Shown here piece after piece: positions 20,644 to 30,337 of a stretch of 64,000 bases of DNA. Origin of the DNA: Roseococcus pinisoli (GTDB lineage Bacteria > Pseudomonadota > Alphaproteobacteria > Acetobacterales > Acetobacteraceae); assembly GCF_018413645.1 (NCBI RefSeq), contig NZ_JAHCDA010000005.1:186001-250000 (forward strand), given 5' to 3'. Both the position numbers and the translations under genes were made by a program. The notes beneath the pieces are model-generated. The model was given only the letters and a program-made list of their open reading frames with translations, was not told the origin of the DNA and did not search any database. Within the stretch, counting starts at the first letter, position 1. Each line of letters opens with the position of its first letter.

Positions 20644-21885
20644 TCAGGCCTTTTCTGCAATGGCCGGCATAACCACGGCCTGCGGTTGCCGCCGTGGGCG
20701 CGCCGTCCCGGCCCCCCGCCCACGCGGCAACGCTCCCGAACGCGGCTCGCCGCCCTGCGGCAGGACGATCGCCGGCGCCTGCACGCCATCGGCCAGCAGG
20801 GATTCCACGATGCGCGACGCCGCCTTCCCGTCGCCATAGGGGTTCGTCGCCCGGGCCATGGCACGCCACGCGTCCTCGTCGTCGAGCAGGCGCGTCGCCT
20901 CGCGCAGCAGCCGCCGTCCATCCGTGCCCACCAGCTTCGCCGTCCCGGCGGCGATGGCTTCCGGCCGGTCGCTCTCGTTGCGTGTGACCAGGACGGGCCG
21001 GCCGAAGCTCGGCGCTTCCTCCTGCACGCCGCCGCTATCGGTGACCACCAGGTGGGATCGTTTCAGCAGCCAGACGAAGCCCGCGTGATCCTGCGGCGAC
21101 AGCAGGTGCACGTGGGGCAGATGCCCGAGCGCGGCACGCGCCGGCGCCTCCGCCTGCGGATTGAGGTGCAGCGCGAAGACCATCTGCACGTCCGGCCGCG
21201 AGGCCAGGGCCGCCATCGCCCGTGCCGCACGGTCCAGCGCGCCGCCGAAATTCTCCCGCCGATGGCCGGTGGCGAGGATGAGGCGCCGCGCTGGATCGAG
21301 GAAGGCAAAGCGGGCGGCCAGCGTCGCATCGCCCTCGATCCGCGTCGCCGTCATCAGCAGCGCGTCGGTGCCGGTATTCCCGGTGACCTGGATCGCGCGA
21401 GCGGCGATGCCCTCGCGCCGGAGGTTCCGCGCGGCCTGGAGCGTGGGCGCGAAATGCCGCGAGGCCAGCCGCGCCACCATGCTGCGATGCGCTTCCTCCG
21501 GCCAGGGCGAGGAAGGGTTTGCGCTCCTCAGCCCGGCCTCCACATGGCCCACGCGCACACCGGCATAAAAGCCGGCCAACGCACCCGCGAAGGCGCTGGC
21601 CGTATCACCCTGGACCAGCAGCCAGTCGGGCCGCCGCGCCCGCAGCAGCTCCGTCACGCCTTGGAGCGCGCGGGCCGCGAGGCGGGCCAGCGTCTGGCCC
21701 GGGCGCATGAGCGCGAGGTCGTGATCCGCGGCCAATTCGAAGGTGGCCAGCGCCTGGCCCAGCAGCTCCCGATGCTGGCCGGTGGAGACGACGTCGCAGG
21801 CAACGCCCCTCGCCCGCAAAGCCAGGATCACGGGGGCCAGCTTGATCGCCTCGGGACGCGTGCCGAGCACGCAGGTGACGCGCAT
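20644..21885 (-). CDS. wecB: UDP-N-acetylglucosamine 2-epimerase (non-hydrolysing)
   Basis: Interconverts UDP-GlcNAc and UDP-ManNAc for surface polysaccharides. About 413 residues from ATG 21885 (GGA purine tract 8 bp upstream; TTG 21897 also possible). GTRPEAIKLAPV lies at 8-19, followed by VQGDTASAFAGALAGFY, VGHVEAGLRS, TGHRRENFG and VTDSGGVQEEAPSFGRPVL, the full set of family motifs. It is the last gene of the minus-strand cellulose locus, separated from bcsC by an A/T-rich gap. A role in making a ManNAc-type polymer is inference. Confidence 0.88.
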   Translation of the reverse strand: MRVTCVLGTRPEAIKLAPVILALRARGVACDVVSTGQHRELLGQALATFELAADHDLALMRPGQTLARLAARALQGVTELLRARRPDWLLVQGDTASAFAGALAGFYAGVRVGHVEAGLRSANPSSPWPEEAHRSMVARLASRHFAPTLQAARNLRREGIAARAIQVTGNTGTDALLMTATRIEGDATLAARFAFLDPARRLILATGHRRENFGGALDRAARAMAALASRPDVQMVFALHLNPQAEAPARAALGHLPHVHLLSPQDHAGFVWLLKRSHLVVTDSGGVQEEAPSFGRPVLVTRNESDRPEAIAAGTAKLVGTDGRRLLREATRLLDDEDAWRAMARATNPYGDGKAASRIVESLLADGVQAPAIVLPQGGEPRSGALPRGRGAGTARPRRQPQAVVMPAIAEKA

Positions 21886-21993
21886 GGGGCAATCCAAACG
21901 CGCGCCACGCTTAAATTCAACGAAACTTTTACATAATAATTAAATAAACCGAAAAAGAAATGCGCGGGAATATAAACCCTATTCTAACGGGAA
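21886..21993 (-). promoter_or_regulatory. A/T-rich gap between bcsC and the epimerase gene
   Basis: About 108 bp of markedly low GC (for example ACATAATAATTAAATAAACC on the plus strand at 21931-21950) stand out against the GC-rich surroundings. The gap lies just upstream of the epimerase start, so it may carry that gene's own promoter. No convincing -35/-10 pair was identified. Confidence 0.4.
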
Positions 21994-24900
21994 TCAGAAA
22001 CGTCCGTTGAGGCGAAGCAGTACTCGCGTCTCATCCCAATTCGCGGATTTGTCGTAGCGGAAGCCTGCCGCCAGGTTGATGCCGGGTGTCACCTGATAAT
22101 CAAGATCTGCCCTCAGCCCACCGACGAAGTTCTGCCGGCTCTGGCCGTTATAGGAGGTGATGACCGTAGGGTCCGTCGCCGCACGGGCGACCGCAGCCTG
22201 CTGCAGGCCGGGATTGTTGGGGAAGAGCGGTGTCGTCTCCTCCCGCCATACCGCGTAGCCCACCGTGCCGCCGAGCCTGTAACTGAAATCGCCGGATCGG
22301 CCGCGATAATCCAGGGGCACATTGAGCGCCGCAAAGGATTGGGGGCTGTAATAACCGCCATGGCCGAGCGTGAAGAACCGTAGGTTCCGGTCATAGGCGA
22401 AGTAGACAAGATCCGCGCCGACACGCAGTTCGCCGCCGGGCTGGCTGATGACGGGGTAGGAAAAGCCCGCGCCGCCCTCGACCCGGTTGTTGTTGGCGAC
22501 ATTCTCGCCGTCGAAAACAGAGTAGCCGCCGCCGACATAGGCGAAGCCAGCCCCCAACGGCATCTCCAGCTGGCCACGCCCGCCGGTGCGGACGACCATG
22601 CCCCAATTCCGTCCCGTCGTGCGGTCTCGCTGACCGGCCCAGGAGAGCAGGCTGTCCGTCACCGACCGACGCTCGCCGGTCAGACGCAGGCGCATCTGGC
22701 CGATCTGCGGCGCGACCTCGAGCCCGCCCAGGATGGTCGTGCTCGGGAAGCCAATGGGCGAGGAGGCGATATCGGCACGGAACACCTCGCCCCGCCGGTA
22801 GGCCGCACCCAGCATCACGCCCGAGGCGTTGTTGCGCGGGGTCTGGGTGCTGCCAAAGGCGGCATTGCTGCCGAAACGCTGCTGCGTGGCCGCATCCGGT
22901 GCCAGTGCCCCGGTATTGATGGCGACGCCCGTCACCGTCGTGGTCAGGCGCCCGCCCAGCCCCGGCGGCGTGACCTCGACCTCCGCCCCGCCTGTGATCT
23001 CCTGCAGCCTGTCCAGCCCCTGACTGCCCGAACGCTGCCGCAGACCGGCCTGAAGGGTCGCGCGGCCGGCGGCGACCTGCTCGAGCGCCGCGATCTCTTG
23101 CGCGATCTCGCGCGCCACGCGGTCGGTGGGCTGCGCGGCAGCCGGACCGGCCACACTTTGCAGCGGCACGGTGGCGCCGGGACGGGCGAAGGGGTTCTGC
23201 ATCCCGGTGGGCGTGCGCGTGGCCATCCCACTCGGGAGACTAGCGACCTGGCCTACCTCGGCCTGACGCTGCGCCTGAGCCGTCGCCAGGGCGCGGCGCG
23301 CACGAGTATCCTGGTTGAAGGCGCGCGCGATGCGCGCCTCCATCAACGAGACACGGCTGTCATTCGGGAAGTAGTCTCGCCCCTCGGCCAGCAGTTGCTC
23401 GGCGCGGCTGCGTTGGCCCAGCGCGATGGCCGCGCTGACGGCACCCTGCCGCGCTTCGAAATTGCGAGGGTTGCGGGCCAGCACCGCTTCAGCGACGCGC
23501 AGCGCCTCCGCGGGCTCGCGCGCCCCCTGGTACAACCGTGCGAGAGCGAGATTCGCGTCGACATTCTCGGGATCGCGTTCCAGGGCCGGACGGAGGCGCT
23601 CGAAGGCCTGAGCCTGCTGTCCCTCCTCGTTCAGCCTGTCCGAGGCGCGGACGGCGATGCCCGCGCGCAGGGAGGCCACGTCGCGGCGCTGCTCGGCGGT
23701 CAGCGTGCCGGCCTCCGCCTGATCGGCGAGCGCCAGGGCTTCGGCCTCGAAGCCAGCGCCCAACATCGCCCCCGCAATGGCGACGCGTACCCCGGCGCCA
23801 CTCGCGCGGTTCGCGGCTTCGCCCACCCGGGCGGCCTCGGCAGCGGCGAAGCGTTCATTCGCCTCCCCAAAGGCGCGGATGACCGCCGCTGCCGTCGCGC
23901 CCGAAGGATCGGGCCGAGCGGCGATCGTCAGCAGTTGGGTGCGCGCCTCCGCCCGATTGCTGGCCAGGAGGCTGGCCGCACGCGCGACGTCGCGCTGCGT
24001 GCGTATGCGTGCCTGCAGCTGCGACATATCGCGGTTGCGGGCCGTCGGCGGAATGCGGTTGAGGTAGGATTCGGCATCGATTGGCCGGCCATCCTCATCG
24101 GCGAAGAGCGCCGCGGCAAAGAAGCTATCGGCGCGCGGCGCGCGAGCGACCTGCTCCTCCATAAGGGAACGTCCCTCGCCGCCACGGCCCTGTCGGCGCA
24201 GCGCCCTGGCCAGGTCCAGCCGCACCCAGGGATCGTCGGGCTGCGTGGTGAGCGCCTGGCGAAGCAAAGCCTCGCCTACTGCCGGATCCATGGCACGGTT
24301 GGCCTCGGCGCGAAGCTGCCTGCCCGCGCCGGAGCCTGCGGAGGGACCGCCAGCGATGTCCGATACACGGTCAGCGCGCGAGGGGGCCTCGGCCAACCGC
24401 CCCTGCGCCCGCAGCGATTGGTTCAGCCCGTCACGGGCCGGACCGAAACCGGGACGGCGCGAGAGGGCGGTACGGAACCGCTGCTCGGCCGCCGCAGGCT
24501 CGCCCCGGCGCAGCGCGATCTGGCCGAGGAGAACCTCTATGTCCGTGCGATCCTCGACCTGTCGCCGCGCGGCGCTACGGGCGATGGTATCGGCGCCGTC
24601 GATATCGTTGCGCCGGAGCGCGGCACGAGCTTCCGCCAGTTCCAGGCCGTAGCTGGCACCGTCCAGCGCACCTTGCCATTGCCCGGCCCGCGCCGGATCG
24701 GCCGCGACGGCGCGCTCCAACAGCTGGCGGGCCTCAGCCGCACGTCCTTCACGCAACCGCACGATGCCGAGGCCGCCGAGGGCATCGGCATCCCTGGGAT
24801 TGGCGGTGAGCGCCGTCTCGAAACGGCGGGCGCCGTCACGCAAGCCCGCGGCGCTGCCGCTCTCGAGAACCGCGAAGCCTTCCTGGCGCAGCTGGGCATT

Positions 24901-25779
24901 CGGATCGGGCTCGGCCGCAGCTGCGGCGGTACGCGCAGCCTCCAGGCCCCTCCGCAGCTCCGCATCATCGCCGAAGCGCTGCAGATAGGCCTGGATCTGG
25001 GTCGCATAGGCCGGGTCAGCGACGCTCCAGATCAGCGCCTGCCGCCAGGCGCGGCGTGCCTCGGCGCCGACCTCGGTGTCATTGGTCAGCGCTTGCAGGC
25101 GCGCAATGCCATCGGCCCGTGTGGCCGGCTGGAACGTCTGGTTCTGCGCAAAGGCAAGGCGCGCCCGGGGCGAGGCCGTCGGCCCGTCGGCGAGACGGGC
25201 AAGCCCGGCGCGACCGGCGTCGCGGCCTGCTGCCGTTCCCGCCAGGACCGAATAGTATTCCTGCGCGAAGGCTGGTGTCGGGCCCTGGGCCCCGAAAATC
25301 TGCCGATAGCGCGCCGCGGCTTCCTCCGCACGCCCCTCTCGCGCCAGGCGCCTCGCTTCCTCGATGGCCACACGGTCCACGGTCGCACCGCGCACCGCGT
25401 TCTCGGCTTCCGTACGCTGTTCCTCCGTCGCGCCCGCTGCCCGCAGGCGCGTGGCATAGGTGGCGGCCGCAGGACGGTTGCCGCTGGCGGCCGCGATGCG
25501 GGCGGCGACAGCGAGGGCTGCGGCATTGCGCGGCTCCGCGGCCAGCGCACGGTCAATCGACGCCGTGGCCAGGTCGTACCGGTCCTGGGCCAGCCAGCGT
25601 TCGGCCTGGCGAATGAGCACGTCGACGGCACGCCCCTGCGGCTCGGCCGGCGCGGATACGGGACGGACCATCGGCGAGGCAGCCACCGCCGGTGCCTCGG
25701 TCGCGCCAATTGGCGTCTGGGCGACAGCATGGCCCATGGCTACTCCCCCGAGCAGCAGGGCGGTGGGCACGGCGCGCAT
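21994..25779 (-). CDS. bcsC: Cellulose synthase subunit BcsC (TPR and outer-membrane channel)
   Basis: Exports the glucan chain across the outer membrane. From ATG 25779 the protein has 1261 residues; a GGTGGGGA ribosome site precedes it, and a signal peptide (AVPTALLLGGVAMGHAVA) spans residues 1-20. Many TPR-type repeats fill roughly residues 50-900, including LAGDRYDL-like and LERDPENVDANLALARLYQG segments. The BcsC C-terminal barrel domain covers about 930-1261, with PGLGGRLTTTVTGVAINTG and the terminal LLRLNGRF, which ends in Phe as expected of barrels. It follows the bcsAB fusion directly; its start lies 26 bp below the fusion's stop. Confidence 0.93.
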   Translation of the reverse strand: MRAVPTALLLGGVAMGHAVAQTPIGATEAPAVAASPMVRPVSAPAEPQGRAVDVLIRQAERWLAQDRYDLATASIDRALAAEPRNAAALAVAARIAAASGNRPAAATYATRLRAAGATEEQRTEAENAVRGATVDRVAIEEARRLAREGRAEEAAARYRQIFGAQGPTPAFAQEYYSVLAGTAAGRDAGRAGLARLADGPTASPRARLAFAQNQTFQPATRADGIARLQALTNDTEVGAEARRAWRQALIWSVADPAYATQIQAYLQRFGDDAELRRGLEAARTAAAAAEPDPNAQLRQEGFAVLESGSAAGLRDGARRFETALTANPRDADALGGLGIVRLREGRAAEARQLLERAVAADPARAGQWQGALDGASYGLELAEARAALRRNDIDGADTIARSAARRQVEDRTDIEVLLGQIALRRGEPAAAEQRFRTALSRRPGFGPARDGLNQSLRAQGRLAEAPSRADRVSDIAGGPSAGSGAGRQLRAEANRAMDPAVGEALLRQALTTQPDDPWVRLDLARALRRQGRGGEGRSLMEEQVARAPRADSFFAAALFADEDGRPIDAESYLNRIPPTARNRDMSQLQARIRTQRDVARAASLLASNRAEARTQLLTIAARPDPSGATAAAVIRAFGEANERFAAAEAARVGEAANRASGAGVRVAIAGAMLGAGFEAEALALADQAEAGTLTAEQRRDVASLRAGIAVRASDRLNEEGQQAQAFERLRPALERDPENVDANLALARLYQGAREPAEALRVAEAVLARNPRNFEARQGAVSAAIALGQRSRAEQLLAEGRDYFPNDSRVSLMEARIARAFNQDTRARRALATAQAQRQAEVGQVASLPSGMATRTPTGMQNPFARPGATVPLQSVAGPAAAQPTDRVAREIAQEIAALEQVAAGRATLQAGLRQRSGSQGLDRLQEITGGAEVEVTPPGLGGRLTTTVTGVAINTGALAPDAATQQRFGSNAAFGSTQTPRNNASGVMLGAAYRRGEVFRADIASSPIGFPSTTILGGLEVAPQIGQMRLRLTGERRSVTDSLLSWAGQRDRTTGRNWGMVVRTGGRGQLEMPLGAGFAYVGGGYSVFDGENVANNNRVEGGAGFSYPVISQPGGELRVGADLVYFAYDRNLRFFTLGHGGYYSPQSFAALNVPLDYRGRSGDFSYRLGGTVGYAVWREETTPLFPNNPGLQQAAVARAATDPTVITSYNGQSRQNFVGGLRADLDYQVTPGINLAAGFRYDKSANWDETRVLLRLNGRF

Positions 25780-25804
25780 CTTCAATTCCCCACCCGGAAC
25801 AGTT

Positions 25805-28800
25805 TCACGACGGTGTCCGCCCACGCAACCGTGCAAGCGATCGCCGGCGCATCATCCAGAAGAACGGCAAGCCAATCAGCATTGCTGAGCCCAGGAGCAG
25901 CAGCAGCATGCGTTCCGGCCGCTCCGCCAGCCAAAGCTGGGGCCGCAGCCACCAGGGCAACTCGCCGACCGAATAGGGTTGGCCGGTGCTGAAACTCTCG
26001 ATGCGTCCTCCCGCCAGGATCGCTAGATCCCCTTGGATACGCGGCGCAAGGTCGGGATCGCGCAGGGAGGCGACCAGCTGCGAGACGGCGGCCGGCGTCA
26101 CGCCCGTCAGCGCCACGATGGAGCGACCCGCCTGCAGCGGGCTCTCGGCACCCATCATCGCCGCCATCCCTTCCCCGCTCTCGCCCAGCGCGACGCTGGC
26201 GCGCCCTCGCTCGGCACCGGTCGGACCACCGATCAGGGCGGCACGGACGTCCATGAGGGCATCGGGCAGCGCAAGCGTCAGGCGTTCGTTCTCGATGCGG
26301 ATCGGCGTGTCGCGCATCAGGGTGCCGAGGGCCGGCTGGCCGCTGAATGTCCCGACCACCAGGAGATCCCGTGCGGCAACGGATTGCAGCCCGGCCGGTG
26401 TCACCACCTGGATACCCGTCGAGGCGAGGCCGACGGTGGCCGCCAGCTGCCCCACGACGTCAAGAAAAGCCGTCAGTTCAACCGTGCCTGGACGCTCAGG
26501 CAGGACGATCGCCGTTTGCGACAGGTCCGCCATTCGCGTGAAGGGAAAGCCCGACGAGGCGAAGAAACCGAGGTTCGGCATCTTCGCATGACGGTAGGCC
26601 CGGCTCAGATCGACGGTGCTGTCGGGGTCGATCGATGCGCGGACATCGGTGGGCACGCCCACGCATTCGTTGCGGCTCAGCGGACGCATGTCGAAGCGGA
26701 GCTGCAATTCGTTGCGGCCGAGAATGTTGTAGGGCGGGATGGCCACCCGGCCGTGGCGAACGCCATCCCCGCCGAGGCCCAGATGTCCCGCCACCCATTC
26801 CCAGGCAGCGGTTGCGGGCGGAAAGAACTCCGGATCGGCGAGACGGAAGGACCGGAGATAAACCCCGGAAACCGCCACATCGAGGCGAGAGGTGGCCACG
26901 TCGAGCACCGGCCCCGGAGGTGCGCGATAGGCAAGCTGGAGCGGAAAGCCCCTCCCGCGCCAGGTCAGCAGGTCGGGCGCGGTGTGCAGCGGCACGCGGA
27001 TCGGGCCAGCGGCGAAGCCTTGGGCCTGTAGGTCTTCGCGCGAGACCAGCCCTCCCAGCGCGACCGGGCCATCGGTGCGGATCCAACGAGGCGCATCATA
27101 GGGCTGGCGGCCGGGGATCGACGGTGCGACCACCCGGGCCACATCGCCCGAGAGCGCGGTACGGGCAGCAACCATCGCCTGTGCCGCAGCCACGGCCTCG
27201 GCCTCGGTTCGGCCCGCGAGCACCAGCAGCGTGCCGAAGGCATCCGTCGGATGGGGCAACAGCGCCACCGTCGGCCCTTCGACACGTGGGATCGTGACAC
27301 CCGGTATGGCATCCGCGCCCACGGCGATCACAATGGCATCGCCGCGCTCGGGAAGGCCGCGGGAGACCGGGAAAGTGGCACCGCGGTAGGAAGCCTGCAC
27401 GCCGAACCAGGATGCTGCGATGGCGGCGGCCCGCAGGCCAACGGTTCCGAGCTGCTCCGGCAGCACCATGGGCAGCGTGACGATGCCCTGCAGCACCCGA
27501 CGATCGAAGAGAGGTTCCGGCAGCCGCGCGAGGTCGCGCTGGGGCGGCAGGCGCTCGATGCGCATCTCGACGGTCGAAAGATCGGAGACGTTGGCCCAAA
27601 GCAGATTGGAGAGTGGATCGTTGCACTCGGTGGTGTAGCGGCCGGCGAGCCGGAAATTGAGTCGATTGACTTCCGCGAAGAAGAGCGGGTCCAGCGGAAA
27701 CTCCATGGGCCCGAAATTCTGACGCGCACTGTCCATCTGGATCGTGCCGACATGCTGCTCGTTCAGGGTGACGGCAATCTGGCTCAGATTGGGAATGAGC
27801 TGCGGCGAGCCGCCGCCGGCCACCCGCAGCCGAGCCTGGGTCACGACCTCGTCGCCACGCAGGCCGAAGAGGACCCCCTGGAGATCTGAGAGGCCACGCA
27901 ACTGCATGGGACCTGACAGTCCAAGCTCACGCAAGGTTCGCGTCACGATCCGGGCGCCCGGCGGCAGTTCCTCCGACAATGGGGCCTCGGCCGGCGGCGG
28001 AGCCGGAACGGGCGTCGTCGCCTGGCCGGTGGGTAGGCCGTCGTCGAAGCGTTGCGCCGCAGCGGGCGGAGCCACTGCCAGCCAGGCGGCAAGCACCAGA
28101 CCCGCCACAGGCTGCAGTGGCCGTTGGCGCCGGGGTGCCAGGACATCGGAAGCGCGGGCGGATTGCTTCGGCGCCGTCCGGGCTGCGGCCGGCGTGGCCG
28201 CCCGCAGGATGCCGAAGCGATACTTGCGGAACACGGCGTCAGCCGTGGAGAGGACGACGGTGAGCAGCGAACGCAATGGTTTGTCCTTGGGCCAGTGGTC
28301 CCAGTAAAGCCAGGCATCGGGCCGGCCGAAAAAGACGCGCACGATGGCAGAGGCCTCCGCGAGACTTTCTCCCAGAAACCGGAGGTAGACCTCCTGTCCG
28401 TCCCAGCGGATCACCTCCGCCTTCAGATCCACGACTTCGCCCCCCGTATCGAAAGCGACAGCGATCTGGTCGCCCTCCGCCACGCCCACCGCAGGATCCG
28501 TCACGATCATGCGTGCACCGGAGAGCGAGATGTTGGTGCTGCGGGCGGGCAGCCGCTCCCCATTAGGGAGGACCAGGTGGCCCGTCACGTCGGCCTCCAC
28601 GCGAGCCCGCATGCGCGACTGCTCACGCTCCCGCCCGACCGCCACGCTGGCTGAAAGGGGGATGAGGCACAGGCCAGCCCAAATGGAATTGAGCAGATAG
28701 GCGTTGTTCTCGAGCGTCCCGACTTCGGTCGTCAGCGTACCCCAAACGCCGATGGCAAAGCCCGTCGCCAGAAGGACCAACATGATCAGGTTCGGCAGCA

Positions 28801-30337
28801 CCGCGCGGAAATCGAGGTAGCCCGCCTCCAGGATGCCGCCCTTATCGGTCACATTGAACTTGCCCTTCTTGGGGTCGAGCAGGGTGAGCAAGGTCACCGG
28901 CAGCAGCGGTACCGCGAGGGAAGCCTCGTAGATCTCGGACCAGAAAGAGTGTCGATGACGACCGTTCAGCCGCGCCGTCGTTCCGACCGCGTGGAACATA
29001 TGACCGCCGGCATAGGCGATGATGGCCAGCGGCGAGGCAGCGATCACGGTCTGGCCGAAGAACAGGAAGGCCAATGGTGAAATCAGGAAGATCACCCGTG
29101 GCAACGCGAAGAGGAAGCCGAAGCCGGCAATGAAATAGCAGAAGCGCTGGGCCCATTTCAGACCGGGCGCGAAGAGCGTGTTCTCCGTGCGCATGATCTG
29201 CAGCATCCCGCGGCCCCAGCGCAGGCGCTGGCCGATGTGCAGGGCCAGCCGCTCAGTCGCGAGGCCTGCCGCCAGCGGGAGGCGCAGATAAGCGGTGTGC
29301 CAACCCTTCTGCTGCATCTTGAGGGCGCAATGGCAGTCCTCGGTGACGGTCTCATGAGGCACGCCACCGACCTCCTCCAGCGCTTCACGGCGGAGAACCG
29401 CGCAGGAGCCACAGAAGAAGGAGGCATTCCAGAGGTCTGAGCCCTGCTGGATCACGCCATAGAAGAGCAACCCTTCATTGGGGACCTGCCGCTGGCGGGC
29501 GAGATTCCGTTCGAAAGGATCAGGCGAATAGAAATGGTGGGGCGTCTGGACGAGCGCGAGACGCTTGTCGCGCTCGAGCCAACCAAGGGTAAGCTGAAGG
29601 AAGGCGCGGGTGGGCGCGTGGTCGCAATCGAAGATGGCGATGTACTCGCCATCCGTATGGCGCATCGCATGATTCAGGTTGCCGGCCTTGGCGCCCTTAT
29701 TGTCGGGGCGGGTGATGTAGCCGCAGCCAGCCTGCTCCGCGAAGTCCCGGAATTCCGGGCGTCGGCCATCGTCCAGGATCCAGACGTTCAGCTTGTCGCG
29801 CGGGTAATCCATGTTCATCGCCGCCAGCACGGTCGGCTGCACCAGGTCGAGGCTCTCGTTATAGGTGGGGATATAGACATCCACCGTTGGCCACTGGTCA
29901 GGGTCGGCAGGCAGGGGCACTGGCTTGCGATTCAGCGGATAGGTGGTCTGGATATAGGAAAGCGTCATCAGCGCGGCGGCGTAGAGCTCCGCCGCGAAGA
30001 GCGACATGCCGAGGAGCGTCTGCAGGAAGCCGTCGAATTCCAGGGTCTCGGTCGCACGCCAGAAGAGGTAGCGCGTGCTGACGGACACCGAGATCACGGC
30101 CAGGATCAGCCCGACCTTGCGCGACGGATTGCGGTTCAGGATCAGGAAGAGCGCAATCCCACCGAGGGTCAGCCAGACCTGCCCCATCTCCCCCATGGGG
30201 GCGGTGACGAAGAAGAAGGCTCCGATGAAACCGAGCAGAATAGCCAGGCTGCGCTTGATCCGTGTCCATCGCGAGGCGGGGCCCGGAAAGGTCTGCAGGA
30301 TTTCGGAAAAGCGTTCATGGCTCACGGACGCCTCCAT
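25805..30337 (-). CDS. bcsAB: Fused cellulose synthase BcsA-BcsB
   Basis: One 1510-residue protein. The BcsA half has N-terminal membrane helices (about 31-130) and a GT2 domain with Asp189/Asp190, DCD at 237-239, FFCGS at 307-311, TED at 332-334 and QRLRW at 370-374. More helices follow, then a PilZ c-di-GMP domain with RMRAR at 575-579 and NISLSG at 602-607. Residues 741-761 form a signal-like hydrophobic segment ending in AxA. The BcsB half runs from about 790, with a C-terminal helix near 1478-1500. It resembles the AcsAB fusion of Komagataeibacter, which is processed. It overlaps bcsQ by 16 bp. Confidence 0.95.
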   Translation of the reverse strand: MEASVSHERFSEILQTFPGPASRWTRIKRSLAILLGFIGAFFFVTAPMGEMGQVWLTLGGIALFLILNRNPSRKVGLILAVISVSVSTRYLFWRATETLEFDGFLQTLLGMSLFAAELYAAALMTLSYIQTTYPLNRKPVPLPADPDQWPTVDVYIPTYNESLDLVQPTVLAAMNMDYPRDKLNVWILDDGRRPEFRDFAEQAGCGYITRPDNKGAKAGNLNHAMRHTDGEYIAIFDCDHAPTRAFLQLTLGWLERDKRLALVQTPHHFYSPDPFERNLARQRQVPNEGLLFYGVIQQGSDLWNASFFCGSCAVLRREALEEVGGVPHETVTEDCHCALKMQQKGWHTAYLRLPLAAGLATERLALHIGQRLRWGRGMLQIMRTENTLFAPGLKWAQRFCYFIAGFGFLFALPRVIFLISPLAFLFFGQTVIAASPLAIIAYAGGHMFHAVGTTARLNGRHRHSFWSEIYEASLAVPLLPVTLLTLLDPKKGKFNVTDKGGILEAGYLDFRAVLPNLIMLVLLATGFAIGVWGTLTTEVGTLENNAYLLNSIWAGLCLIPLSASVAVGREREQSRMRARVEADVTGHLVLPNGERLPARSTNISLSGARMIVTDPAVGVAEGDQIAVAFDTGGEVVDLKAEVIRWDGQEVYLRFLGESLAEASAIVRVFFGRPDAWLYWDHWPKDKPLRSLLTVVLSTADAVFRKYRFGILRAATPAAARTAPKQSARASDVLAPRRQRPLQPVAGLVLAAWLAVAPPAAAQRFDDGLPTGQATTPVPAPPPAEAPLSEELPPGARIVTRTLRELGLSGPMQLRGLSDLQGVLFGLRGDEVVTQARLRVAGGGSPQLIPNLSQIAVTLNEQHVGTIQMDSARQNFGPMEFPLDPLFFAEVNRLNFRLAGRYTTECNDPLSNLLWANVSDLSTVEMRIERLPPQRDLARLPEPLFDRRVLQGIVTLPMVLPEQLGTVGLRAAAIAASWFGVQASYRGATFPVSRGLPERGDAIVIAVGADAIPGVTIPRVEGPTVALLPHPTDAFGTLLVLAGRTEAEAVAAAQAMVAARTALSGDVARVVAPSIPGRQPYDAPRWIRTDGPVALGGLVSREDLQAQGFAAGPIRVPLHTAPDLLTWRGRGFPLQLAYRAPPGPVLDVATSRLDVAVSGVYLRSFRLADPEFFPPATAAWEWVAGHLGLGGDGVRHGRVAIPPYNILGRNELQLRFDMRPLSRNECVGVPTDVRASIDPDSTVDLSRAYRHAKMPNLGFFASSGFPFTRMADLSQTAIVLPERPGTVELTAFLDVVGQLAATVGLASTGIQVVTPAGLQSVAARDLLVVGTFSGQPALGTLMRDTPIRIENERLTLALPDALMDVRAALIGGPTGAERGRASVALGESGEGMAAMMGAESPLQAGRSIVALTGVTPAAVSQLVASLRDPDLAPRIQGDLAILAGGRIESFSTGQPYSVGELPWWLRPQLWLAERPERMLLLLLGSAMLIGLPFFWMMRRRSLARLRGRTPS

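Noticed and set aside
23098-25992. Plus-strand open frame of 964 codons opposite bcsC
   Set aside because: Antisense to clear TPR and BcsC sequence, no domain or signal, and Arg/Gly/Ala-rich composition typical of high-GC shadow frames.
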